A stretch of 64,000 bases of DNA from NCBI GenBank assembly GCA_963556145.1, contig OY744467.1:4402001-4466000 (forward strand), written 5' to 3'. Both the position numbers and the translations under genes were made by a program. The notes below the pieces were generated by a model. That model was not told the origin of the DNA. It saw nothing but the letters and a program-made list of their open reading frames with translations, and made no database searches. Shown piece after piece: positions 9,812-20,879 of this stretch. The DNA comes from Hygrocybe punicea (taxonomy: Eukaryota; Basidiomycota; Agaricomycetes; Agaricales; Hygrophoraceae). Numbering within the stretch: position 1 is the first letter of the stretch; the number at the start of each line of letters is the position of its first letter.

Positions 9812-12457
9812 AACGTTCATGCCCCCGCACCTTGGCATGGCCCTCATCTGTCCCAAACAAGTCCGCCCCCATCCCTCATCATATGCAAGCAGCCACATCA
9901 CCCCCACTTCCCAGCCGCCTTCGCCCTTGTTTTGCCCCCATTTACCTGCTGTCTTTGTCCACACCCCCTCTGTCATGCCCAGACACCACAAATGACATGC
10001 CGCCTGTGCCTATGCCTGTGCCATCCTCGAAATACTGTCATCATTGCCATTGTCATCTGCCCACACATTTCCAGCTGCATCCACCCTCGTTTCATGCCCA
10101 ATCTGCCCGCCATCACCATCTACACCCTCTCCATCATCCCTAACAGCAAGTATTGAGACACCCACAGTGTTTGCGCCCATGTCATGCCCAGGACCACGGC
10201 CAATGAGACCAGCACCACCTCCTTTATTTAGCCCTTGTCAAACCCCCATGCATCTACCCACCACGAAAGTATCATGAAAACACCACCTGCATCGCCCCAG
10301 TCCATTTCCCAGTATGCCGTGTCAGTCTGCTCATGCCCTTGACATCCATCCCGATCCTCACCCTATGACATACCCCCAACCTCGACCACCCGTTACCCGC
10401 TTCCCTCGACCACCCGCAGCTTCAAATGACCCCACACAACCACGATCTACATCTCGCAACCCCACGTTCCGTCTCATCTGCCCATGTTATCTGCCTCCAT
10501 CCCCCAATGTCACCCTATGCCATAATGCCGCACTCAATCACCCATTTCCTGCTACCCCATCCTCTCGCACCCTTGAATGACCCCACGCAACCACGAACCA
10601 CCTCATGCAACACCACGTTCCATTGTATCCGCCCACATCATCTGCCTCCATCTCCCAATGTTGTCCTATCCCATACCGCCACACCCGATCACCTGTTTAC
10701 CGCTCACCCGACCTCTTGCCACCTCGAACGGCCCTATGTAACCTCGGTCAAGCCCACGCAGTCCCGTGTTTGCCTCCGTCACCCCAAAAACAAGTCCCTC
10801 CACTAGTCAAGACACCTGCGTTGTTGAATCCACCACCGAGATTGCCTAGATCACATCAAAGGCACCTGAAGCACAGAACCAACACCCAAAAGCATCCAAG
10901 CCACTCACACCTGCAATAAAATAAGCCTGACGGTCATCACCACACGTCCCTACAAAGCCGCTAACATCCACCGGAACCTGGACTCGTTCCCGACCCCCAA
11001 CTGTGGACCCGACATATCACCACCACCGCATTTTGACAAAGCCAACACCCAACTACGAACCCAGACGCATTCCTGACAACCAACTACGATCCTGCGGCAT
11101 CCACTTCTGGTTCCGGCTCAATTCGAGCACTGTTGCTCCATTCGAGCATCTGGTTCTGGTTCCAGTCTCACATCCCATACCCACCACCTTCGCACCCCCA
11201 TACCCACCGAACCTGACCCTATGAAAACCCCATTGCCATCCATTGAAATGAGAGTTATATAAATAGATAGAATAAAATAAATAAGAAAGACAGAAAAACA
11301 GAGATAAAAGAAAGATAAAAAGAAATACACTTGTTCCTGACACACCCAGCACCCACTTCATCCACCTGACCTACCCGACACACCCACTTACAAACCTGCC
11401 ACACCCAATGAACCTGCTCCCACACCCGACGCACCACCACACTCATACCCAACACATCTGCCTATGCACCCACATTAGACCTGTTGACATTATGCTCTGT
11501 TGCTGCAGATCCACGACCATCATTCCCTGCTCCCCACGAGTAACCCAACCCGCCACCGTTTTGCCCCAGACACAACGTTCCCTGTCTCGGTTTCGAATCC
11601 CACCTGACCCTTATTTCTCAGCTCCATGGGGGAGAATCCTTCCCAACAGGTCCAAGCCGGTGCTGAACTGCCTAGTATGAGGCTGATATCACATCTGTTG
11701 ATTATCACCCCCATATTAGTATCGACATATCGAACCTCCACCATCGTCTATCGAACCTCCGCCATCGTCCATCGAACCTCCATCATCATCCATCGAACCT
11801 CCATTGTCATCATATCATATCTCTGCCATCGTCATATCATGTTTACTGTTGTATCTCCATGCCCACGTCACCAAGCTTATTGTTTTATGCTTTCTGCAGC
11901 CTATGCCACCGTTTCCACCACCCGTTGACACAGCCACCGAAGCTGCCGACCCTAACTCAACCCCCTACATCATCTTTGTCATCCACTTTCAATTTATTTC
12001 GTTTCTGCTCATGCCTTACTCATCTCCATCACCTGTCCCCAATCCCATGTCACGTTTGATTTTATCCCAAGCGTCCTTTCTTTCCGACCCCCGACATCTA
12101 ATTATTTTCTCATTTCCACTCTCTATTTGTCCCAATTTTGTAGTTTTCCATCTCTGATTTCATTTCCGCTTCGTTATATTGTCATTATAGTTTCTTTTTC
12201 CTTCAGTTCTATTTACTTTGTTTCCTTTTACTCAACACCGGCTTCACCCATTTTGTTCTCTACTCCCCGCTCTTGGCCTCTGACCATCCATTGAGTTCCG
12301 CTAGTCACCATCCGCTGTCCCTGTTTGCGTCATCCACAACCCGCCTCATCCTGTTGAACCCATTACCATGACCACCTCATCGGCCTTATCTCACATGTCC
12401 GAGTCCTGAGTCCATGTAGTATCGACCAAGGATGGTCTTTATTTAGTATCCTGGAGA
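9812..12457 (+). mobile_element. C-rich degenerate element interior, continued
   Basis: It resumes the cytosine-biased sequence of 7158-8247. It includes an A/T-rich purine tract at about 11250-11330 and a 21-bp tandem repeat near 11725-11810. It ends with the hairpin motif GACCA...TGGTC at 12424-12437, just before the LTR at 12458, as in the complete A element. No recognisable protein is encoded. Confidence 0.4.
11725..11812 (+). repeat. Tandem repeat, 21-bp unit, about 4 copies
   Basis: The unit ATCGAACCTCCACCATCGTC and close variants are repeated head to tail. No function is evident. Confidence 0.75.
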
Positions 12458-13325
12458 TGTAGAGACTCAACATCCCTCTGAGTCCGTATCGTCAATATGT
12501 CACGAATCCGGATGAACCCGATGCCTCCAAATGATTCCCATTCCAACCCGACATAACCCGACGTGACGTGACATGACTGATATAACCTGACACATGCCGC
12601 TTTGTCACAGCCGCCTTTGGACCAAATCTGGCAGCCTCATAAGCCCCAGAGTTCCAATTATGGGAGATGGATCTCATCGGACTAGATTCCCAACTTCAGA
12701 CTTGCCCAATATATGCATCCTGTCGTCCTTATGGAGATATGTATGAGATTTTAGATCTTTTTCTTGGATATTCATTTTCCCCTCCATTATCCTGTCACTG
12801 TCGCATTGCAACCCCCCTCTTCTCATCCCCTTTCCAACTTTTGTTTGTAGTTTCTATCGGCTGAAATAGACATGACCGAAAGTAGACTACCCATACATGT
12901 ACTATAAAAATGGTCCCCAACAACCGTACACAAAAAAGAGATACCCTTAGTCCCCATTTCCCTACAGTCAGAACCATGTTTTAATCCCTTCATATGCTCG
13001 TCCTCATAAACCCTTAGATTTTTATAGTTCACATCGTTGTTTTTATCGTTGTTCCTGTATATTCATTCATTGTTTCCAACCCAACCCAACCTGCCATACC
13101 CGACATCGTTGGCATCATCGGGTTCATCATTATTTATCCGCTTTCACTCCGTTCATTGCCGGATTCATCATTATTTGTCTAGTTCTACACGGCAGCTTAC
13201 ATTTTTACTTCCATTTCCACTTTTTACTACTACTCCCGACACTGACTTATCCGCAGTCACTTCTATGCTGACACCCCTAGGTTAGGATCATCATTATTAT
13301 TGTTCTGAAGCCACCCCGAACCTGC
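12458..13325 (+). repeat. LTR family B, interrupted near its end by a hAT transposon
   Basis: It starts TGTAGAGAC and matches 6271-7157 to GAACCTGC at 13325. The last 7 bp (ATCTACA) lie at 24845-24851, beyond the hAT transposon. The upstream hairpin motif at 12424 marks it as a 3' LTR. Intact copies at 5660 and 7147 show the unbroken junction GAACCCGCATCTACA. Confidence 0.85.
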
Positions 13326-14974
13326 TAGGGTATGTCGTGGGTTTGGGTAAACCTGTGGGTATGGGTCTACAGGTGCTACAGGTACAGGTGTGGTGTGCAG
13401 AAACTCCAACCTGTGTATATACCATACCCAAAACCGCAGGTACGCGGGTTCTCACAGTGTCTTACTATAAATGGACACTGGGTGACCGGTAGACATTATG
13501 TAACAACTGTACAGCACCACAATAGCCACATTCCTCCGTGCCTCCCCAAGTCCAGTACATTCTCCACTTTGTCAGCCATCCCTGTTTCCTTCATCCTTCC
13601 TTTCACAGCATCACCCCATCCCCGGAAGCTGGTCGCAACTCTGGTCGTGACTCCTAGGTGTCACGGTCAAATGAAAAAAAAAGTAGGTACCTGTCTCCTG
13701 ACGCGTTTGACGCTTCAGCCTGCCTATCAGCCTGCCTTTCATAGGAAAGCCAAAGCCCTTTGACAACGCCGATCATCCCGAATATCACCCCTTCGAACCT
13801 GAACATCAAATTGGCTACCAGGTATGCGTCTGACTCTGTCGAGTTGTCCCTACAACTTACCAGACATAGGCAAGTCAGGTGCACTCAGCAGCCTCGAAAA
13901 TCGGTACAGAACACCGCGATCACTCTGCTTAGCAGCCCAGAAGATTCGGATCGAAGCACGCCATCATGCCCTCAATTTTTCTTCATGTCTCACCCTCGCG
14001 ACCATGCATGTGGCACCAGACCTTCTTTGGCCAGGTGCCTAGATAGGTGAGTGCATAAGAACATCTCTGTTCTTTCCTACTGACCACATCCAGTATGGCC
14101 TGTAAGACACAGAAACCGAACCCTCCCCGCTCAGAACCGTCGGAGTCTGCTCCTGTCTCTAGAGCTCCCTCTATCATGACTATTACTTCCCACGTGTCCT
14201 CACCTCAGCCTGACTCTCAATCTGACACGCAACCGGAAACAGATAAGCAAGAACTTGGTATGTGGTCCTATCCCCCTTCATCAATACTGGCTCACTGACT
14301 GGCACTGTCAGAGCGCTTGCATGTGAATTGGCGCTCGCCGGTCTATGGCTTCTTCGACTCCAAAGTGACTGTGGGTTACGACAATGGCCGCAAGTATCAT
14401 TTCTTCAAATGTGCCGCCAAACATTGTTGCAACGGCGGTCACCAAGGCGTTCGGCGCTACCAAGATTCAAAGGACTGTGGTGCCACTTCAAACCTCAAAA
14501 GTCATGCCACCAAGTGCTTTGGTGAAGATCTCATCAACGCCGCATTTGGTTGCAAGACTGCCACCACTGTGTCCGTCTTTGCCGCCTTTGCCCGCCAAGG
14601 TCAGCAGCCAGTCAAATTCACCCACCGTGCTCACACCATGGAGGAGACTCGGTGGGTGGCCTCTACATCTATCTATTCATATCTCATCGTTCCTTTAGTG
14701 CTCACATTGCCCGTTGGTGTGCCAAGAGCTCTAGGCCGCCGAAGATAGTAACGGATCGAGAATTCGAGAATCTCATGAAGGCCGGCTGTCCCGTGACTAC
14801 GCTTCCGGGCAAGAAGACCGTCATGCGAGACATTGCGGCTGCATTCAAGAAATCTCATGCTCGCATTGATAGGATCCTGAAGGTAACGTGTAGTGGATCC
14901 ATTTGTCATCGTTTCTAACCTCGGTCTTGTTAGGAGCATTCAGGCCTTGTTCATTTCGCCACGGATGCGTGGAC

Positions 14975-16435
14975 TAGTGTTGGGGAAGTTCGGTTTGGTC
15001 CGGTTTGGGGCCTTTTTGCCCAAACCAGAAACCGAATGGTCCGGTTTTACACCCGAAATCCCCAAACCAGACCGGAACCGATGCAAACCGTTTGCATCAG
15101 TTCGGTTTCGGTCCAAATGCGGTCTAGACCGCGAACCATATGGGCTGGGGGCCCTCACTCCCATCTGACCTCACAAGAGTGCCGCACACGTCAATCGATG
15201 TGGCCGGCCTCATTACGAGGTGGGATTGGGGGTTTGGTGGGCTGCCCAGCCCTGTCCTAGCGAAACACACGCGTCGAACGCGTGTGTTCGGCCTCGGCTG
15301 TTGTCGTTTGGGTGTTGTGGTGGTGGTGGTGGTGGTGGTGGTGGTGGTGACCCGACACGTCACACGCATTGTTCGCGCGAAGGCGGGTTGGACCCGCGAT
15401 TGCCGTGTTGGCTGGTTTGGGTAGGCGCGTGGTGGTGATGGTGGTGGTGGTGGTGGTGGTGGTGGTGGTGCCCTACGCATCATACGCGTTGTGCACGTGA
15501 CGATGGCCGGGTTGCACCCGCTTTGGTTGTTTTCGGCAGACGCATGGTGGTGGTGGCATAGGAGCCTCTTCGCGTGGGTGTCCAGGCACGTCATACGCGT
15601 TGTACACGCGACGACGGCCGGGTTGACCCCGCGTTTTGGCGTTCCTCAGTGGTGTTGGTGTTGCGTGGTGGTGATGGTGGTAGTGGTGGTGTTGCGTGGT
15701 GGTGATGGTGGTAGTGGTGGTGTTGCGTGGTGGTGATGGTGGTAGTGGTGGTGTTGCATGGTGGTGGTGGTGGTACGGTGCCACGTTCTGTGATATACAA
15801 ATAAAATCAGTGAAAAAGTCAATAAAAATACATACCACGAAGGAGCGGGGGTGGATGCACCATCCCCCGCTGCTTGATGACTACCATTCCACTCCGTTCA
15901 CGTTTGTTTGCGTGCGCGCGCATTGGAGGAGTTGGCGTGTCCGGTGTGGCGTTGATCGCTGCTGTCATGGTCGTGGCCGTCGTGGTGGCAGTCGCCGTCG
16001 TGGTGGTGGTGGTGGTGATGGTGGTGACGGTGGTGTTGGTGGTGGTGGTGCGTCAACCTGTAATGTGTTAATGCATTAGTTAAAGTTCAAATAAATAAAA
16101 ATAAAAAACATACGCGGGCGGCAGGGAGTACCCCGCCGCCCGTTTTGTCGACCTCGGGTGCTCCATCGTCCTCGTTTGGTGTACATCGGGGGTGTTGCTG
16201 GTGGGCGTTGGTGACTTTGGGTGACTTTCGAAGTCAGCCAAGGAGCCGACTTTGGACTGTCGGTTTGCGGTTCAAACCGAGTTTGAAACCGTTTCGGCCC
16301 GCAGCCAAATTCCCAAACCGGAGATCGAACGGTTCGGTCTCCGCTGGAAATTCCCAAACTGAAACCGAGACCGGCGGTTTCGGTTCGGTCTAAACTGGGT
16401 TTGGATCGGTCTGAGACCGAACTTCCCCAACACTA
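14975..16435. mobile_element. Non-autonomous hAT-type element 1
   Basis: It has near-perfect terminal inverted repeats (TAGTGTTGGGGAAGTTCGG) and a perfect 8-bp target duplication, GCGTGGAC (14967-14974 and 16436-16443). The duplicated bases lie in the transposase codons for AWT. Subterminal regions carry repeated GGTTTCGGT / AACCGAAACC-like blocks. The middle has TGG-triplet tracts, a 31-bp unit repeated three times (15661-15753) and a degenerate ~115-bp repeat containing ACGCGTTGT. It encodes no transposase. Two A/T-rich stretches adjoin GC hairpins at about 15845-15870 and 16112-16142. Confidence 0.88.
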
Positions 16436-16479
16436 GCGTGGACTTCCCCCAATCACAAGGCGATAGTGGCTTGGACCAT

Positions 16480-17098
16480 TGTAGAGGCTCCGGGCCCTCT
16501 GGACCCGAATCCTCTTCATATCCCACTTCGTCCCCATCCATTCCCATTCACGTATCGTCGATTCCGCCCGATTCAGGTCCTTTCCGTCGATTCTGCTCCG
16601 GATTCCGCCTCCGGAATCGTTCATACTCAAGATGCGATGTCTCTAACGACCCGGAATCAGTACGTATATAGTTACATATGATATATCTTTGTTTCCCGTT
16701 ACTTAGTACATAGCATCATTCCTCCTATACTCCGCTCCACTCCTCTCCTATCAGTTACAGCCTTCAGTTGTAGTACATAGTTACTAGAGCACAGGATCTC
16801 TCCCAGTAGTATAAAAGATGTACCCTTATACTACAACCATATCATATCCCATCATATCCCATCATAGAGAAAATACAGGTTATCGCTCCCCTTCAGTTCT
16901 ATTTCTTAGTCCTCCCTTCGTATCATCTCCATATTAGTCTTCGTAAACTCCACTCCCTACACTTCCCCTCTGATCCAGAACCCCTGGATTCGGGTTGGAT
17001 TGACTAGACTATAGACAATAAACTCCTCTGATCACTTCTTAGCTGATCACCCTTTCCATAGATTCCCATTCGGGTCTACAACAGAACTCGCCGTCACA
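16480..17098 (+). repeat. 5' LTR, family A
   Basis: It runs from TGTAGAGGCTC to CGCCGTCACA. A TATA-like box is at about 16810 (AGTATAAAAGATG). An inverted CGG triplet pair, CGG-ATT-CCG, lies at 16599-16607. Confidence 0.9.
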
Positions 17099-17100
17099 AC

Positions 17101-17117
17101 TGGAGCACACCGCGAGG
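17101..17117 (+). other. Primer-binding site, family A
   Basis: TGGAGCACACCGCGAGG starts 2 nt after the 5' LTR. It matches the B and C sites except for one base. Confidence 0.75.
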
Positions 17118-17281
17118 AGTTTATTTCTTTTGTCTTTTCATACCCTCCCCACCGTCGGGTTTGACTTTCATGACGTTTTTCTTTTGTTCCCGACTCTAAT
17201 CGCTCAGCCCCGCTTACGACTTCGACCCCTTCCTCGTACCTCCCCGACCCGACCCGCTTCCCGATTTGGAAATTCCCCGAT

Positions 17282-18994
17282 ATGACGCACGGATTGATGC
17301 CTCTCCGAGGTGATCGTTCAGCCCCGACGTTTCACGGTGACGAACACGACCTTCCCCGCTTCTTTGACGAAATTGACATGCTCGGCTCCGACTGTGGACT
17401 CACGGACGCTATGAAGATTCGCTACACGCTCCGGTACCTCGATAACGACGATTACGAACTTTGGTCTACCCTACCCGCCGCTTCAGCAAAGGACTTCATC
17501 GCTTTCCGACGTGCCGTTTTCGCCTTCTATCCCGGTGCCACGAACAGTATTCGGTATACGATCGCGGATCTTGATCAATTGATTAGACGACAATCGGCTT
17601 ATGGTATAGAAAACAAGACGGACTTAGGACAGTATTTCCGGGACTTCATACGCATATCCGGAGTACTATATGACAACGGCCGTTTATTGGACAAGCAGCG
17701 GAATGAGTATTTTGCCAACGGATTTGACTCAGATCTTCGTCAACGTGTTGAAGAACGACTCCATTACCTTCTTCCCAGTCATTACCACGACGATCCGTAC
17801 CCGGTTGATATTTTCCACGACGCCGCATCATTTCTCCTTTCCGGTTGCCATTCCGTTCCGGAATCCATTGTCACTGCAGCCCCCGTTGCCATTTCCAGTC
17901 CCGATTCCGGTCCCGGTCCCGCACCTGTCACAGTCATTTCACCTCCGGAACAGATCCCGTCCTCGATCCCGCCCACTGTCGTTCGTTCCGTCCCCCACGT
18001 TCATTCCGGTCCTTCGTATACTCCGTCCCTGTCATCGTGTTCCCCGTCCCCGTCCATTCCGGTGCCCGTCGAGACCGTCATTTGTTTACAGGTTTTGTCG
18101 TCCAGTCCCGTGTCGCCCCCGTCCGATCCCACTCCGGATTTATCGATGCCGGTCAACGATTTATCCAATTCATTTCCTATTTCGTCCACGTCTTCTCCAG
18201 ATTCGACCCCTCCGCTTTCCGTCCACGAACTCGTACCGGACCCGCTCCCATTGTCCTCGGATTCTCCAGAAATAGACATTCCGTCCCCGATATTGCCCCC
18301 ATATTGTCCTCCGTCACCGTCTACCAAGATTCCGTCGACTTTGGTTGAGTATTCCGTACCTGTTCCCATTCCGGACTCCATTCCACCCCTTTTATTCGAT
18401 TTCGATTCTGGTCCCGGTTCCGTTATGTCGACCCCTTCGTTCCCGGTTCCCCTCGTCGTTCCCGCTCCCGTATCGTCTCCGGCTCCCTCCTCGCCCACTT
18501 GGGGCACTTTGTCGTTTCCGCCCGCTTGGGGCACCCCGTCGTTTTTAGACCCGTCACGCGGCACACCCGTTATATGGGATCGTGTTGGTGTCGGCACTCC
18601 GGTTCTCGATTTTATTTTATTCCTCGTTTCCGTCTTCATTCTACTTTGTGATCACATTCTGGACCTCCGCCCCCTCGACACCTTGCTCGAATATTTGCAA
18701 GAAGTTCTCCGCCTCCTCTCGTCGTTCCGCCTCCGACCTTCTTTCAGAAACTCTTGTGGGGATGTAGACCCGTTTCCGTCTCCTATTTTTGCGTTTTCGT
18801 CTTCCGTTCCGCTTTCCGTTCCCGTTCCCGTTTCTCGTTTATTTATATTTTCGTTTCCATTTCTAGTTTCCTTTGTGTCCCGCTCGTACCGGACCCGTTT
18901 CGTTTCTGTTGTATTCCGGACCCGTCCTCCTCCTCGACCCCCAGATTCCGGTTATCTTATCTCGTCGTTCCGTTTCCCTCTTTTCCGTTTATAG
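17282..18994 (+). CDS. Retroelement gag-like protein (570 aa)
   Basis: The conserved N-terminal ~190 residues (GDRSAPTFHGDEHDLPRFF, LRYLDNDDYELWSTLP, YPGATNSIRYT, LLPSHYHDDPYP) are the gag-like domain found beside many agaricomycete LTR elements. It would build the particle core. The rest is Pro/Ser-rich, with many short PVP and SSPS blocks, and is probably disordered. The tail has a few hydrophobic stretches. Unlike the element C gag there is no CCHC zinc knuckle, and no pol follows. The ATG at 17282 lies 165 nt after the primer-binding site. The frame is fully open. Confidence 0.8.
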   Translation: MTHGLMPLRGDRSAPTFHGDEHDLPRFFDEIDMLGSDCGLTDAMKIRYTLRYLDNDDYELWSTLPAASAKDFIAFRRAVFAFYPGATNSIRYTIADLDQLIRRQSAYGIENKTDLGQYFRDFIRISGVLYDNGRLLDKQRNEYFANGFDSDLRQRVEERLHYLLPSHYHDDPYPVDIFHDAASFLLSGCHSVPESIVTAAPVAISSPDSGPGPAPVTVISPPEQIPSSIPPTVVRSVPHVHSGPSYTPSLSSCSPSPSIPVPVETVICLQVLSSSPVSPPSDPTPDLSMPVNDLSNSFPISSTSSPDSTPPLSVHELVPDPLPLSSDSPEIDIPSPILPPYCPPSPSTKIPSTLVEYSVPVPIPDSIPPLLFDFDSGPGSVMSTPSFPVPLVVPAPVSSPAPSSPTWGTLSFPPAWGTPSFLDPSRGTPVIWDRVGVGTPVLDFILFLVSVFILLCDHILDLRPLDTLLEYLQEVLRLLSSFRLRPSFRNSCGDVDPFPSPIFAFSSSVPLSVPVPVSRLFIFSFPFLVSFVSRSYRTRFVSVVFRTRPPPRPPDSGYLISSFRFPLFRL

Positions 18995-19073
18995 TTTTAT
19001 TATATACTCCATTTTTATTTTATATACATTGTTCGACATTCCGCTTTCCCTTCCCTTTTCGTCCATTCCCTTT

Positions 19074-20542
19074 TTACTCCCTTCTCCTTTCGTCGAGTTT
19101 CGTGTCGATCATGTCGAGTTGGCCGAAGATATGGGCTTGGTTCGCGCGTAGTCGGTTCAGCTCCTTCGTCCAACGGGTTAGCTTCGGATGGACCTCCGCA
19201 ACGTACTCCGAGAGGCCATCCGTGATCATCGATATCTCCCTTTGCGTTTCCGTCGCCATCTTGCGTACTGCCCGGACGTGGTCGTTGATTCCGGCTCCGA
19301 TCCGCGGGTGCTTGAATGGATTCCCTCGCCTCCCATCATCCCGCTCCGATTCCATATCCGGTTCGACGTCGGTTAGCGTCCGTTTACTCGTCGATGCCTC
19401 TCCGGCCCGTAGCTTGGGCTTCTTCACCGGCTTCGAAATCCTCTTCGCGACGATCCTTCTCTTTGGACTTCCCGCCTTCGCCTTCCCTTTCCGTTCCGCT
19501 TTCCCAGTTCCAGTGGCCGGTCCCTTCATCGATAATCCGCAACGTCGTTTAAGCCTTTTGCATCGATCGCATGCGTACCCCTCGATTCCGCGACAAACTG
19601 CATTGGCGGTCACGCACGCATTGCATTGCCGGATCCAGAACGACTGCATGTACTACGGATTAGTTAGGCACCACAGATATACGAGTCCGCGAGATATCAC
19701 TTACCCCCGGAATCTTTCCCTTCGGTTCCGCATCCTCGTTCCCGCTCGCATTCGAGAAATCGTTGCCGCTGTTGTAGTCCCCGTGAACGGTCTCGTCGTC
19801 CCGGTTGACCCTCTTATCCCGGTTGAGCTTTTTGTGTTTGATTGCGTTGAGTGCTTGAAGCCGCTCGTATTTTCGTAGTTGCTGATCGGACCAGGTGCCC
19901 TCCTCATCCTCGCTTCCGTGATAGCTGGTTTGTGCAGCCTCCTCCCGGTCCCTTTCCGCGGCTGCATCAGCCTCCCTTTTTGCTGCCTCTGCCGCCTTCG
20001 CCCTTTCCGCCTCCTCGATCCGCTTCTCCGCTTCCGCCCTCCTATTCATCTCCTCTTCGTACTGACGCGATTCCTCCGCCCGTTGCCGCTCGATCCTTTC
20101 CGCCTCCTCGACCCGTTGTTTCCTCGCTTCCTCCTCCTTTTCCTCCTGCAACCGTACAGCTTCCCGACGCCTCGCCTCTTTCCGTTCCCGTTCGTAGTTT
20201 TCCCAGCTCCGCAACCATTCCTCAACCTCCACCACCATCTCTCCGCCCATCGAGAAATCCCTCGGTTCCGTCACGTCGATTCCGTTGTCCCGGATTTCCG
20301 TCAAGATTCCCCTGTAGTTCCGCTGCCGGGTATCGTTAGTCCGTGCCATTTACAGGAATGGGATCTCTTACCATGGCCCGTCATCGTCTCACCACCCATT
20401 GCCATGCTTCGTTCTCGAATCCGTCGCGTACGATATCGATTCCAGCCGCATCGACTTCTAGTAACTCGGCCACGGCGCTCTCGAAATCTTGCCGCATTTC
20501 CGCATCGAGATTGTTGAGGAAATTGTCGTATTCCGTCGACAT
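19074..20542 (-). CDS. Antisense retroelement gene, putative Zn2Cys6-like protein (445 aa)
   Basis: Exons are 20393-20542, 19705-20322 and 19074-19643, read right to left. Introns of 70 and 61 nt are in phase 0 (donors GTGAGA and GTAAGT, acceptors CAG). Exon 1 begins MSTEYDNFLNNL. Exon 2 is a long E/R/K/A-rich region, likely coiled coil. Exon 3 starts with C-X2-C-X6-C-X7-C-X2-C-X6-C (CNAC ... CDRC ... KRRC), a Gal4-type Zn2Cys6 spacing, then a Lys/Arg-rich segment and an amphipathic tail. Architecture and exon phases equal those of the copy at 86-1482. It faces gag tail to tail, with 79 bp between the stop codons. The likely promoter lies between exon 1 and the 3' LTR. No stop or frameshift is seen. 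A regulatory role is inference. Confidence 0.72.
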
Positions 20543-20845
20543 CTGGTGTTGGTGTTGGTGTTTGTTGGGTTTGTTGGGCTTGTTGAGGATGTTGTCGAGA
20601 TTGTTGAAGTCGCGTTGAAAAGTTTTCTTGTTTGTATTTGTTGCCCCATCACGTGACCGTTGTTCCTGTATCCAGCCGTTTCGCCCCACCCTCTTTCAGT
20701 AGCTCCGGACCACTGCCTCCCGACGCTTCGATACCTGCCGGCTTCGACTCCGCTCATGTTGTACTCCCGTTTCCGTCTGTTTTCGACATCGCATCCGCTC
20801 ATTTATTCCCACGACCCCGGTATCTTCGTTATTTCGTATGGATCG

Positions 20846-20859
20846 ACCAGGGATGGTCT
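20846..20859. promoter_or_regulatory. Conserved inverted repeat before the 3' LTR
   Basis: GACCAGGGATGGTC is a 5-bp inverted repeat about 20 nt before the 3' LTR and upstream of the antisense gene. The same motif precedes LTRs at 1653 and 12458 (GACCACGGATGGTC and GACCAAGGATGGTC). It occupies the place where a polypurine tract is expected. Its role is unknown. Confidence 0.55.
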
Positions 20860-20879
20860 CTATCTGAGTCCTGACCGGA

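Noticed and set aside
7160..10920. Many overlapping Pro/Ser/His-rich frames on the plus strand
   Set aside because: They arise from cytosine-rich composition; no start, splice or domain evidence, and they run through element boundaries.
15124..16079. Open frames rich in Pro/Thr/His or Val/Gly
   Set aside because: They follow the TGG-triplet tracts and tandem repeats of hAT-type element 1.
17074..17080. TCTACA inside LTR A considered as the LTR end, as in family B
   Set aside because: The target duplication and the primer-binding-site spacing place the end 18 bp further, at GTCACA.
18001..18639. Gly/Asp-rich antisense frame across the gag tail
   Set aside because: It mirrors the Pro/Ser-rich codons of gag and has no intron plan or second copy.
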